Shown: piece after piece, positions 1 through 10,108 of the stretch
Position numbering within the stretch: the first letter of the stretch is position 1
Layout of the letters: each line of letters starts with the position of its first letter
DNA from: Rhynchopus sp. YZ270_cl-10
Taxonomy: Eukaryota; Euglenozoa; Diplonemea; Diplonemida; Diplonemidae
Direction: 5' to 3'
Length of the DNA stretch: 64,000 nucleotides
Assembly (NCBI GenBank): GCA_964035575.1
Contig: OZ037833.1
Location: forward strand, 2,666,001-2,730,000
The notes under the pieces: model-generated
Databases searched by the model: none
Seen by the model: the letters and a program-made list of their open reading frames with translations, nothing else
What the model was told of the DNA's origin: nothing
Program-made: the position numbers and the translations under genes

Positions 1-165
1 ACTGTACTGTACTGTACTGTACTGTACTGTACTGTACTGTACTGTACTGTACTGTACTGTACTGTACTGTACTGTACTGTACTGTACTGTACTGTACTGT
101 ACTGTACTGTACTGTACTGTACTGTACTGTACTGTACTGTACTGTACTGTACTGTACTGTACTGT
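1..165. repeat. (ACTGT)n satellite
   Basis: Perfect tandem array of the 5-bp unit ACTGT from the first base, about 33 copies, changing abruptly into a 7-bp array. It touches the window edge, so its true length is unknown. Confidence 0.97.
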
Positions 166-490
166 GTACTGTGTACTGTGTACTGTGTACTGTGTACTGT
201 GTACTGTGTACTGTGTACTGTGTACTGTGTACTGTGTACTGTGTACTGTGTACTGTGTACTGTGTACTGTGTACTGTGTACTGTGTACTGTGTACTGTGT
301 ACTGTGTACTGTGTACTGTGTACTGTGTACTGTGTACTGTGTACTGTGTACTGTGTACTGTGTACTGTGTACTGTGTACTGTGTACTGTGTACTGTGTAC
401 TGTGTACTGTGTACTGTGTACTGTGTACTGTGTACTGTGTACTGCGTACTGTGTACTGTGTACTGTGTACTGTGTACTGTGTACTGTGTA
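166..490. repeat. (ACTGTGT)n satellite
   Basis: Tandem array of the 7-bp unit ACTGTGT, about 46 copies, nearly perfect (one ACTGCGT variant near 440). Because 7 is not a multiple of 3, all three frames stay open and give long repetitive reading frames that are not genes. The same unit in reverse complement recurs at 31,796-31,899. Confidence 0.97.
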
Positions 491-931
491 AAAACCATAG
501 GGGGGACCCTATGGATTTCCGATGTCCGAGTTTGAGGCCCAAAAATTCCATTAAAGCAAGAATTTTTAACTTTGGAGTATCTGTGGTACTCTCATATTTT
601 TTCCTAACTCGCACAAAATTTCTAAAAACGGTGTTAATAATCCCCACCAAAAAGGCGGATAAGACGAAAGGAGACGAAGTAACCGCCAAGGACTCACCAG
701 TGCGTCGATCCATAATGTGTGAGAGATGCAAAACAACCACCGCCATAATGGAATTAACCTGTAGGTTAACCTCACACAGGACAGTCTCGTCGCCCACAAA
801 GGTCAATAATACACTCCGGATTTTGGGGACAATTTTTGACCGAAATGGGCCGCCTATTAGTGACCGGGCTCATATTTTCCGAAATTTAAGAGGTCATAAA
901 ATTGTCCAATTTTCAACGTCGGCCCCACCAC
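491..931. other. AT-rich spacer, no gene seen
   Basis: No gene recognised. Near 820-850 there is a weak match to the module repeated at 49.3 and 49.5 kb (TTTTGACCGAAATGG). Confidence 0.5.
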
Positions 932-1620
932 TCATACTTGGACCGCCCGAAATATATTTCGGGCATTTCGGGCGGATTAGGGGCGGATTTCGGGCGATTT
1001 TGTGCGCCCGAATTTGCCCGAAAACGCCCGAAATGCAGATTTCGGGCGGATTCGGGCGCTTTTTCCTTAGTGAAAACCGACTAGGTAGGTTTCTATTCAT
1101 TTTTGCAAAAAACTTTTTATATTTGGAAATATTTGATGTCAAATCTGTCAAAATAAGCAAGAATCGAAAACTTTTGTACACCTGAGTGCACTTTGGGAAT
1201 CACCACCAAACACGGGTTTTCTGACTATCATGTGCTTATTCCCACCCAAAACACACTATGAACCGGGGTTTCACCATTTTTTCGTATTTCAAGGTGAATT
1301 TTTGTGAATTGTCGGGTCACAGGGTGGTTCTGACCCATTCTCGGGGTGTTTCGGACTTTTTGCTCAATTTTTTTTTCTTTGAACAAATTTTGTGCCAATC
1401 TTTCAAATAAAGCGTAAAATTTTTACACTGGTGGCATGCTTCCCAGCACACATAAGATACTCCAGTGCACCGATTGTGCGCCCGAATTCGCCCGAATTAC
1501 GTATAAATTCCCTTTAAAACGCCCGAAATATATTTCGGGCACATTTCGGGCGCTCGGGACCCGCGCCCGAAAAATCCGCCCGAATTCGCCCGAAATTTTT
1601 TTCGGGCGGTCCAAGTATGA
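932..1620. mobile_element. foldback element rich in CGCCCGAAA
   Basis: The ends are inverted copies: TCATACTTGGACCGCCCGAA begins at 932 and its reverse complement ends at 1620. Both end zones (about 940-1070 and 1480-1610) are built of CGCCCGAAA / TTTCGGGCG units with CCCGAAATATATTTCGGG palindromes. The centre (1080-1470) is plain AT-rich DNA without a coding region. CCAC flanks both ends and may be a 4-bp target duplication. Superfamily unknown. Confidence 0.7.
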
Positions 1621-1856
1621 CCACTGCACGGGGATCCCAAAAATGCAATCCAAGTCAAAAAGTTGAAAAAAAAACACACCTAAAAACACGTGGCCCAAGA
1701 ATGGCCCAAAAGGGTCCAAATCGTCCCGTCAGCCGCACCATTTTAGGCACTTTTTGCACATAGAACCTCCTGTGTTGCCAACCAACGTCCTCCAAAAGGT
1801 GTCCTGTACCTACCTGGGTACCTGGGTGCCCAGGCACCACCCAGACTTCGCCAACT

Positions 1857-2038
1857 TCACAACTCTTCACAACTCTTCACAACTCTTCACAACTCTTCAC
1901 AACTCTTCACAACTCTTCACAACTCTTCACAACTTTTCACAACTCTTCACAACTCTTCACATACACGTTTTTGTGAAAATTTGTGAAGAGTTGTGAATAG
2001 TTGTGAATAGTTGTGAAGAGTTGTGAAGAGTTGTGAAT
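1857..2038. repeat. palindromic 10-bp minisatellite
   Basis: About ten copies of AACTCTTCAC (1857-1962) are followed, after a short spacer, by the same unit in reverse complement (GTGAAGAGTT, 1984-2037). The array can fold into one long hairpin. Confidence 0.9.
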
Positions 2039-2372
2039 TGAAATGAAAATTTGTATTTTTCGATACCCCGGAACACACCACGTTTTTTTTTTTTTTTTTT
2101 TGCAGCAGTTTCGCTCAGCACCCCCTGCCGTCCTCTCCAAGCTTCTTTTTGTAGTTAATTTTTTATTTTTTTGTAAATTTGAAGTTGCATTTCCCCCCCT
2201 TTTGAGGCCCCATTATTTCACCCTCCACAACAACACACACTGTTTCCTCTCTCCCAACGGTATCTATTTTTGTTGTCACAACAAAAATGGGCACTATGGG
2301 CATTTCATTGAGGCAAAATCTCTCTCTGCCTGCTTTAATAATTCTTGGAATTGCCGAGGTTTAAAAAAAAAA

Positions 2373-2865
2373 CACGGGTCAGGAAAGATCTTTTGTCTTT
2401 TTTTGTCTTTTTTCGGGAGAAAAAAAAAAAAATCAAGATTTTCAGGATTTTTGTCTTTTTTTTTCAGGATCTCTCGAGATCTTTGAGATCTTTGAAAAAT
2501 CCTGGAAAAAAAAGGAAAAAAAAGAAAAAAAAGAGAAAAAAAGATGAAAAAGATCTTGAAAATCTTTTTTTTCTCAAAAAAAAGATAAAAAAGATTTTTG
2601 GGATTTTGAAAAATCTTTTTGGGGGAAAAAAAAAAAAAGATTTTGAAAATCTTTTTTTTTTTTTTTCAAAGATTTCTCAAGATCTCGAGATTTTTCATGA
2701 AATTTCATGGATTTTTCCAGGATTTTTCAGGATTTTTCCAGGATTTTCAAATCTTTTCTCTTTTTTTTTTTTCTCCCAAAAATCTTTTTTTTTTTTTTTT
2801 TTCGGGAGAAGAGGATTTTTTTTCTCGAAAAAAAAAAAAAAAAAAAAGATCTTTCCTGACCCGTG
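2373..2865. mobile_element. A/T-rich foldback element
   Basis: CACGGGTCAGGAAAGATCTT at 2373 is matched by its reverse complement ending at 2865, giving arms of at least 22 bp. Between them are only A and T runs broken by AAATCTTTT and GATCT-type motifs, themselves arranged with rough mirror symmetry. Poly-A flanks hide any target duplication. Lys/Phe reading frames here are artefacts of homopolymers. Confidence 0.65.
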
Positions 2866-4112
2866 AAAAAAAAAAACTTTGGAAAATACAGACAAGGTAG
2901 TGCGTCCCACAAGTATTCCTTTTGCTTCTTTCAAATTCCCTGCGAGATTCATCCACGAACAATCCTTACGATTGTTTTTTTTTTTTTTTTGGAAAACACA
3001 ATTATAAGCTCTATGCTATCCCGTCAGTATACGTTACAAAAAAAGTACTGTCGCAGAAAAAATTGAACGAATAGAGAACAAAAAAAAAAAGGTCAGGGAG
3101 GGGGAGGAGAAAAAAAAAGTGTCCAATGAGAGTCGCTCTGTTTGGATGTTAGTAGGATTGCATGGTTGGGGTCTACCCGGTGCATCCACTAAGGTGCACA
3201 AACGTCATGAGCGGGCTGTTGTATTTCAAGTCAACTTTGGGAATGTTGAGCTAATCGGCAGGTAGTCTTCTGCTCGAGGCTCCATTGTCTCATGGAGACC
3301 GTTGCAATACACCTGCAATTTCTTTGGCTTCTGAGTTAAAATGCAAAAATAAAACACCAAAATTTTTTTTGTCTTTTCCGCATCTGTAAATATATTCTCT
3401 ACAAAAAAAACACAAAAAAAGCAGCGCGTTGTTTTATTACCAGGGTACAAAATCTCAAGCTTTTCAAAGCTTTTTTCTTTCTTTCTTTTGCAACACAATT
3501 TTTTTTTTGACAAAGTAAACTATTCTCTCTTCTCTCTCTCTCTCTCTACTCACCTCCCAAACCGTGCTATTTCTTTACTATACGTCAGCTTTAGTTCCGA
3601 GACAAAACAAAACACAAAAAAAAAAAGACAAAAACAAAAACAAAAATACAAACAAACATTGCCTCCCCTCTTTTGTTCCGTTGTCACACTTTCAAAAAAA
3701 ACACAAACAAAAAACAAAGACAAACCCAAAAATAAAATAAAAAAAAATGCGAAAAACAACAAAACTATATTGGGTTAGATTGGCTGGACACAGCCTTCTA
3801 CGTCCCTTCATCTAAGAATAAACAAAGAAAATTGACTTCTTTTTTTTTTCATTTGTGAGCATTGAAACAACGTGACGTTGGGAAAGTATATTTCAGTAAC
3901 AACGCGAAAAAAACAAAAAACAAAAAATCAAAACTCTTCACCTCCCCTACACTATTTCTTTCCCTTGCTGCCTTGCTGCCTTGCTGCACTGACGTTGACT
4001 CCTTCTACTTGCTCTCTTTATCGGATGGAATATGCCCAGACCAAGACCAGACCCCACCCAACCACCAACACACACCCTATTGCAGACACCTCGTTCACTC
4101 TACATTTACACA
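2866..4112. other. intergenic, A-rich tracts and one decayed repeat
   Basis: No gene identified. Contains a decayed R4 copy and many A runs. On the minus strand about 3240-3345 is open and compositionally exon-like (it would read KPKKLQVYCNGLHETMEPRA) after a possible CTCAG acceptor, but nothing around it supports a gene. The last 150 bases before 4113 are CT-rich, as before several genes here. Confidence 0.5.
3147..3238 (+). repeat. R4 repeat copy, decayed
   Basis: Matches R4 from GGATTGCATGGTTGGGGT to the end GTATTTCAAGTCAACTTT; the loop region is degenerate. Confidence 0.75.
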
Positions 4113-4883
4113 ATGCCGCTTTTGCAGAAGGGACTCGTGTTGGCGTCGCTTGTGGCCCTCTCCCATGCCGAGGATATTCCTCGGGTGATCCTGACGCGTG
4201 GTCCGTCAATTAACGGAGTCTCTGCGTCCCTCCCAATCCACCTGGAGTTCCTGTCCTCAGCAGGCAACCCTGCCTGGCCAGACATCAGCGCACCGACAGT
4301 GGTGCCCGGTGCACGTCTGCAGGACCCACCAGCACACCTGCGCCTGCTCCCAACAACGCTGTCGAACTGGGACCTTGCTGTCGGGACGGAGGTGACGTAC
4401 TCGTGCCCGAACGAGCCTTCCCTGATTGATGTATGCGACGCATGGGTGTTCTTCTACGCATGCCCGCAGAGCTGTGTGCGCACGTACCAGGGCGGCCTCC
4501 CAGGACTGCTCGCAGTGACCCCAGGATGGGAGAGGACGCAGTGCGCACCACGCTTCACAACCGGCGCACCCGGCACCTCGTTCGTGCACCCGATGGGGAG
4601 CTTCAGGAAGCAGCTTGCACCAGGAACATCGACGACGTTCACACTCCCTGCCAACGCAGAGTTTGTTGCCTTTGGTATTGACAAGGACGGTGTGGACTGC
4701 ACGCAGCACCTCACTGTTGGTGCATGCCCTGTTGCGGGAGGACGCTGCACGTGGGACGGATCCTCTTGCAAGAACAACAACTGCCAGGGCAGGTACGGCC
4801 CACCACCGCCGTGCACTGAGTGCCCATGGGAGGGCCTTGTGTCGCGCCCTCCGTCCGACGGTCCCTTCACCGGCTCGCCCTAA
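4113..4883 (+). CDS. secreted Cys-rich protein, unknown function
   Basis: A 256-residue single-exon gene. The frame is open for 27 codons upstream, but this ATG gives a clean signal peptide (MPLLQKGLVLASLVALSHA, then a probable cleavage before EDIPR), so it is preferred. The mature part has about 14 cysteines, clustered in CPNEP...CDAW...CPQSC and in a C-terminal stretch with CTWDGSSCKNNNC and CTECPW. There is no second membrane segment and no GPI-type tail, so secretion or lumenal location is inferred. GC content and codon use rise sharply against the flanks, supporting a real gene. I recognise no family; the central part resembles a small beta-rich lectin-like domain only by general feel. 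Confidence 0.8.
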   Translation: MPLLQKGLVLASLVALSHAEDIPRVILTRGPSINGVSASLPIHLEFLSSAGNPAWPDISAPTVVPGARLQDPPAHLRLLPTTLSNWDLAVGTEVTYSCPNEPSLIDVCDAWVFFYACPQSCVRTYQGGLPGLLAVTPGWERTQCAPRFTTGAPGTSFVHPMGSFRKQLAPGTSTTFTLPANAEFVAFGIDKDGVDCTQHLTVGACPVAGGRCTWDGSSCKNNNCQGRYGPPPPCTECPWEGLVSRPPSDGPFTGSP

Positions 4884-5887
4884 ACGTCCTCTTGACAAAG
4901 AGGAGAACAGTGCAGCACATCGCAAGACGTGCGGTGGGCACCTTGCAACTTATAAACGCACAGCAAACAACACATACCACAAGTTAATACAACACTTTCC
5001 TTTCTCTATGACACGACATCCCTATTTACGATCTCTGCCTATGGACACATAGAGTAGAGATCTCTGGGACACACTTTTCTTTCTTTTCGCCCACAGCTGC
5101 AGCAACAGCACATTCCTTTCATCGATATTTTGATGACTTCACAGCTTTCTTTCCCTTTTGCTTGTCTTTTACCGACCGATGTGTTCTCTTCGTAGGTGCG
5201 TTTACCGCACATGGTAGGAAACGAACACAACACGGTTTTGCTGCTTGTGTTTGTTTTTGCTTGGGTATTTATGCCTGAGTGTCAAATGACTGGTTGCAAA
5301 AGAAAAACAAAACATAGGTCCTTCATTTTCTTCTGAGGTTTCAAACCAACCCTCCATCCCACCCAACCCAAACCCATCTCATCACATATTCCCGATTTCG
5401 TGTATCTTACTCCACTTTTGTACATACAGCACTCTTGCAAATTGGTGCATCCCAACATCCCCCACACTTGTGAAGATACCCACACCACAGCAAGCGGGTT
5501 AATGGACGCGGCGTTCCTAAATGAATGCATGCGTTGGACGTACTCTCGCAAGATCTGCACAAAACTTCCCACACAATAGCGATAGTGGTAACGATGCAGG
5601 AGAGGCATATTTCATATCACATTTTTCTTTTATTCCGTTCAAAAAGACCCACAACCACCACAACTCCACACACCACAGAAGGCACGGGGGTGGACCAAAC
5701 ACTCTGTATGGAGTGACCCACACACAAAACATACACAAAAAAACAGCCTTCCTCTGCCCCCCACCATACGGTGAGTTGCAGTTTCTTCTCCACCCTTTTT
5801 TTCCCCCAAGGGGTGAACAATGCCTGAGTATGTCTTCCCCCCCTTACCCCCTTCACCCTCTTCCCTTCTTCCCTTTCTCGCTCCCCA
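4884..5887. other. intergenic, no gene seen
   Basis: About 1 kb with no recognised coding region. It is less homopolymer-rich than other spacers and becomes strongly CT-rich over 5780-5885, just before the next gene. A TAACAG directly after the next ATG region could be an acceptor, leaving a non-coding leader exon here possible. Confidence 0.5.
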
Positions 5888-8212
5888 ATGCTTACAACGC
5901 ATCTTTCTAACAGGAAATTGAGCACCGCGAAGTTAGATGACTCTTCTGAAGGGCTTATGTCGAAACTGCCACATGGCGATTCTGTATGTGCTACTAATGT
6001 GACTTTCTCTCTTTTCTCAAAAAAATCCATTTTCCCCCCCTCTCAGATTGGATCCGGAGTGGTTGGGTTTCTGACCGGGTTTTTGGGGTCGATGGCGGGT
6101 GTCGGAGGTGGACCCTTTTGTGTTCCATTGCTTGGGTGGCTGATTGGGTTGGGGCACAAGAAGTGCGTGGGGACGTCAATCCTGTGCGGGCTGACGACAC
6201 TGACTGTCGGGGGCATTACACAGTTTCTTTCTGCTGGGGCGCTTGACATCTCGCTCATCCCTATCACGGTATTGGCGGCCATCGCGCCGGTCTTTGGGTA
6301 CTTCTCTGCGAAGATGAGCAACGACATTTCGCCCCTCATCCTGAAGCAGATCTTCGCCGGGTTTCTTTTGGTGTGCTCCCTGCAGATCGTTTGGGGCCTT
6401 GCATACTCACCTACTGGGGCAGAGGGCCATTGGACCTACAACCTCCAATCCGAAAGCCATGTCTACGAAATCGAAGCCGGGGAGGGCCAGCTTTCCTTCC
6501 GAACGCAGAACTTCGGCGGGATCCTCCACTCCGTGAAAGACAAAGCACCCTCCTCGCAGATCCCAACAGGCTACGACGATGCGTGGTACACCGAGATCGA
6601 AATCCTCGAAGTTGCGACTACCACAAAGAAAAGAGTGAACGGCACCCGCGGGGTCATGTGGGTTCGTGTCTTGGACAGAGGAGAGTCGATGGAGACGGTG
6701 TACCACAGTCTCTTGAGAGGATCGCATTGGAACGACCCGGTGAAGGCAAAGCGGGCGCAGGGTTTTGTGACAACGTTCATCTCTGCGTCGGTGGCGACGT
6801 TGCCGGGGAACGTTGCGTTTCATTTGTTCATTGCGGCTACGGCGGGAACGGCGTCGGGGCTGCTGGGCATTGCAGGGGGTTCTGTTGTGGTGCCGCTGAT
6901 GTCTCTGTCCGGCGCGTTTCAGTGGCAGGTGATCACGACGACGTCGCTGCTGTCGATGATCCCCACCTCGCTGACCACATGCTATACACATCATTTGAAT
7001 GGAAACGTTGCATTGGATTTGGCACCAGGGTTGGTCCTAGGGACGGTGGTGGGTGCGTTCACTGGGTCCAAGCTGATGGCGGTGACGAATGAAGTGGTGC
7101 GGCGTTCCGCATGCGCTGGGGTGCTTCTGTTGACGGCGTTGATCATGCTCTACCAAGGGACAAAGCATCTGTTCAAGAGCACGCGGTCCTCGAAGCCGTC
7201 GGTGCTGCGTCTCGGAGTGGCGGTGGTGTTTTTCTACTCGCTGGCAACGTTGCTGCAGGAGAAGGTCTTCAACCTGCCGGAGTTCTCGCACGAATATCTG
7301 CTGACGTTCCTGCAGAATGTGTTCGTCTGTTTGCTTGCATTGTATGATTTGCATTTGAACCGTACCCAGGTTCCTTCGTCTCCTGCAGGCGAGCCTGATG
7401 ATGGGAAGAGAAAGACGCCTCTGCCGATGTATATGTTGCTGGCTTCTTTGGGGACGTTTGGGTCGTTGTGCAGTAATAAGGCGGTTCGGATGTTGGGGAC
7501 ATCGTCGTTGGTGTTGGCGAAGAGCAGCAAGATGCAGTGGGTGATGCTCTCGAGGCTTTTCTTTGTTTCATGGAAGCGCAGGCCAAGCATCACAGAGTGG
7601 GCACTCTCTATGGGTGTCTCCATTGGTCTCTGGATCTTCACCCTCGCAGGTACACGCCTCGAAAGCAAAGACCAAGACTCTGCATTCAACAACGGTCTTA
7701 TCCTCATCTTCGCCTCTCTTGCTTGTGAAGCCACAATGTTCACTCTCGAAGAAGGCGTCATATTCGGAAAGTACCGTGCAGACAAACACGAGCTGATGCT
7801 CTACTTCTCCGGATTCTCCATCCCAATTTCCTTCTTCTTTCTGATGCAAAGCGGCAGCCTCAGCACCGGATGGTTGTATCTCCAATCAGAGTGGCGGTTC
7901 CCGACCTTTGTCTTCGCCTTTGCCTTCTGCAACTACATTGGTACCAAATATGTTCTGCAGATCATTCAGGAATACGACAGTACCACAGCAGTGCTTTGCA
8001 CCTCTATCCGGAAGGTTGTCACCGTTGTGATCGGGTTTACCCTGTTCCCTCGTGCAGTTACGTTGTGGCATGTAGTCGGGTTGGGTCTCGTAGGAGGCTG
8101 TTCGCACTACTTCCTCACCACAGCGGAGCAATGCGAAAGGGAAAAGCCTCTTGATCTCCCATTGGAGTGCGATTCTGTGCGTGCAGAAAAGCGGTCCACA
8201 TCGGTGAACTAA
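5888..8212 (+). CDS. TauE/SafE-SLC35B (PAPS-transporter-like) fusion transporter
   Basis: Polytopic membrane protein of about 753 residues. An in-frame 63-nt intron is likely at 5984-6046 (donor GTATGT, acceptor CTCTCAG); removing it joins a short N-terminus directly to the first membrane segment. Residues 33-153 and 287-410 form the two halves of a TauE/SafE (TSUP) permease, each with the glycine-rich motif (GSMAGVGGG; GLLGIAGGS). They are split by a soluble insert of about 130 residues. Residues 411-735 are a UAA/SLC35B nucleotide-sugar-type transporter with LATLLQEKVF, VLAKSSKMQWVML and the C-terminal AVLCTSIRKVVTVVIGF helix, closest in my reading to the PAPS transporters SLC35B2/B3. TSUP proteins carry sulfite and other sulfur anions; SLC35B2/B3 carry the sulfate donor PAPS. 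Linked sulfur handling is inferred. Poly(A)-like AATAAA follows the stop. The exact start (ATG 5888 or ATG 5957) is uncertain. Confidence 0.88.
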   Translation: MLTTHLSNRKLSTAKLDDSSEGLMSKLPHGDSVCATNVTFSLFSKKSIFPPSQIGSGVVGFLTGFLGSMAGVGGGPFCVPLLGWLIGLGHKKCVGTSILCGLTTLTVGGITQFLSAGALDISLIPITVLAAIAPVFGYFSAKMSNDISPLILKQIFAGFLLVCSLQIVWGLAYSPTGAEGHWTYNLQSESHVYEIEAGEGQLSFRTQNFGGILHSVKDKAPSSQIPTGYDDAWYTEIEILEVATTTKKRVNGTRGVMWVRVLDRGESMETVYHSLLRGSHWNDPVKAKRAQGFVTTFISASVATLPGNVAFHLFIAATAGTASGLLGIAGGSVVVPLMSLSGAFQWQVITTTSLLSMIPTSLTTCYTHHLNGNVALDLAPGLVLGTVVGAFTGSKLMAVTNEVVRRSACAGVLLLTALIMLYQGTKHLFKSTRSSKPSVLRLGVAVVFFYSLATLLQEKVFNLPEFSHEYLLTFLQNVFVCLLALYDLHLNRTQVPSSPAGEPDDGKRKTPLPMYMLLASLGTFGSLCSNKAVRMLGTSSLVLAKSSKMQWVMLSRLFFVSWKRRPSITEWALSMGVSIGLWIFTLAGTRLESKDQDSAFNNGLILIFASLACEATMFTLEEGVIFGKYRADKHELMLYFSGFSIPISFFFLMQSGSLSTGWLYLQSEWRFPTFVFAFAFCNYIGTKYVLQIIQEYDSTTAVLCTSIRKVVTVVIGFTLFPRAVTLWHVVGLGLVGGCSHYFLTTAEQCEREKPLDLPLECDSVRAEKRSTSVN

Positions 8213-8625
8213 ATAAAAATGCATATTGCATACTGAGGGGTTTTGGTTTGTTCTAAGCGTGATGGTTTTGCTTAGGGTTTATCCCAAAGAAGTTTTATTG
8301 TTTTTTTTCGCGCTTTTTGTGTAAATTAACTTGAGGTGTGTGTATTCATCCTTTTCAAGCTTGTTTTTTTCGTTGTTGAATTTTTAAAGAGTGCTCCGCG
8401 TGTGGTAACAAAAGGGGCGAATTTCTCAATTTTGGGGGGTGCAAAAAAGCTGCAGCACATTATCAAAGGAAATGCTATCTCGTACAAACGTGACCCGTGG
8501 ATGATGTCGATTATTCAGAAAATTGATTGTCATACAAAATCAAAAAAGAAAAAAAACGTGACGATGGTTTATAGTGACGTAAATGGGGTGGGGAAAGAGG
8601 GGAAATTATCAAAGTCTCACCTGAT

Positions 8626-8691
8626 TTGACCTATGTTTACCGGTGTTTGCCAGTGTACAACGGCTGGCAAACACCGGCAAGCATGGGTCAA
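8626..8691. ncRNA. long hairpin, possible structured RNA or tiny foldback
   Basis: Arms 8626-8653 and 8664-8691 are inverted copies of 28 bases around a 10-base loop. Fourteen pairs next to the loop are perfect (CCGGTGTTTGCCAG). In the outer half the only departures, if read as + strand RNA, are two G-U pairs and one A-C. Size and shape resemble a small-RNA precursor, but a foldback DNA insertion fits equally well. Confidence 0.5.
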
Positions 8692-9003
8692 CATCGGGTG
8701 GAAGTCGCTTGTAACGTCAATAATAATAAAAAAAAAAAACGATCTAAAGAGGGGAAAGCCAGCTTTGCGGCCAGATCCGAACATAATCAAAAAAACAATA
8801 ATAAATATCAGGAAAAAATGTGTATCAATGCAGTCTATCTTTCTCTTACTAATACAATGCAATTTTTCAAAAAATAAAATGCAAATGTGTGCGTCACCAC
8901 CTCCCCCTTCCCAAAGATGGTTGTCTTGACATTTTCCCGGAACCTACATCAGGCTTAATTATTCAGGACAGTGTGGTTTTCGGGTTTACCCGCGGTGATC
9001 TGG

Positions 9004-9057
9004 TTCACACCAAAGTGCGCAGTCACGAGGGGCTTTTTGTATTTCAAGTCAACCTTT
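9004..9057 (+). repeat. R4 repeat copy, 3' part
   Basis: Contains CAGTCACGAGGGGCT and GTATTTCAAGTC, followed by a T-rich tract ending in CAG. Confidence 0.75.
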
Positions 9058-9407
9058 CTTTTTTTTGCTTTTTTTTTCAGTGTCTGCGTCCGGTGTCCGG
9101 TAAGGCGTTTGCACTTTTCAACTTCTCTTTTTTTCATGATGTGCACAACGAGGTGTTCATCAAGCTTGCTTTTTGATAAGATCTGTTTTGGCATTGTACG
9201 GCCATTGAGAGTTATTCACTCTCCAGAAAACACTCAAGAAAAAAAAAATTGAGTGACTAAACAGCCAGCATCGTGTTGCTTATTTGAAAATCTGCTTTTA
9301 GGTAGGATGGAGGTGCTGAGAAGACTGTGTGGAAACTGACACAGTCACCCTCCATCTTATTCACGTCAGATTCTTCAAAGGGGTTTTTGGGGATTTTTTT
9401 TTCTCAA

Positions 9408-9446
9408 GATGTGTATGTGCACAGGCACATTCATCTTTCAAGTTTT
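9408..9446 (+). repeat. R6 hairpin repeat copy
   Basis: Stem ATGTGC/GCACAT around a short loop ACAG, then TTCATCTTTCAAGTTTTT. Confidence 0.8.
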
Positions 9447-10108
9447 TTTTTTTTCTTTCTTTTCTGCTTCAGTGCTAACGCTTGGTATGATGTTTTCCTT
9501 CCCTTTTTTTTTTAAAAGCATTCGGCATTTTGCACCAAGGGGAGAACGTTGGTAATGTGCCACGTCCCCTTTTGCTTTGTACTGCTTGGTTTGGGAACGT
9601 TGCAGCATCGTGTGGCAAATGTATTTAGGGAACAATAATGGTGGTTTTTTTTGCACAAAAAAAAATACGCTTTTTCAAAAAAAGTGATTAAAAAAAAAGC
9701 CTTCGGGCGACCTTTGTACAGAACCCGTCTTCGGATGATTGTCGATACAGTAAAAAAGCGATGTGACCACATAGCCTCTTTGATACCTGTCTTCACCATG
9801 CGGTATCAGCGCGATGTGTGTATTTTCTTTTTTTTAGTTAGAGCGTTTCTTTTCTTTCTTTGCTATGGGGCTGGGGTTTTTTTTCCCTCCGAACAAAAAA
9901 ATATGCATTTTGGTGCTGTTACGTCTGTTTCCCCCAGTCTCGCCTCAAAAAAAGACTAAGTAAAAAAGCAACGTACGTAGGGGGAAAGGGCCTGTCTCTC
10001 ATTTGCCTTATTCATTAGTGGACATCGCCTCCCACCCTCCCACCTCCTTCCCTGCCTGCACCAACACCCCCCACACAGCAAACCACAACAAACACCCCTT
10101 TCTTCACA

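Larger units (their letters stand above)
8213..10108. other. intergenic with hairpin and R4/R6 repeats
   Basis: No gene recognised in about 1.9 kb. Contains a 28-bp hairpin (8626-8691), an R4 copy near 9004 and an R6 copy near 9408, plus many A and T runs. The last 80 bases before 10,109 are CT/CA-rich. Confidence 0.5.

Noticed and set aside
1-490. Telomere
   Set aside because: The units ACTGT and ACTGTGT are not G-rich telomere-type repeats and an inverted array occurs internally; only a contig edge can be claimed.
164-1185. Long frames of the type MYCVLCTV over the satellite
   Set aside because: They are translations of a 7-bp tandem array in all three frames, with no other gene signal.
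2345-2952. Lys/Phe-rich reading frames on both strands
   Set aside because: Products of A and T homopolymers in a foldback element.
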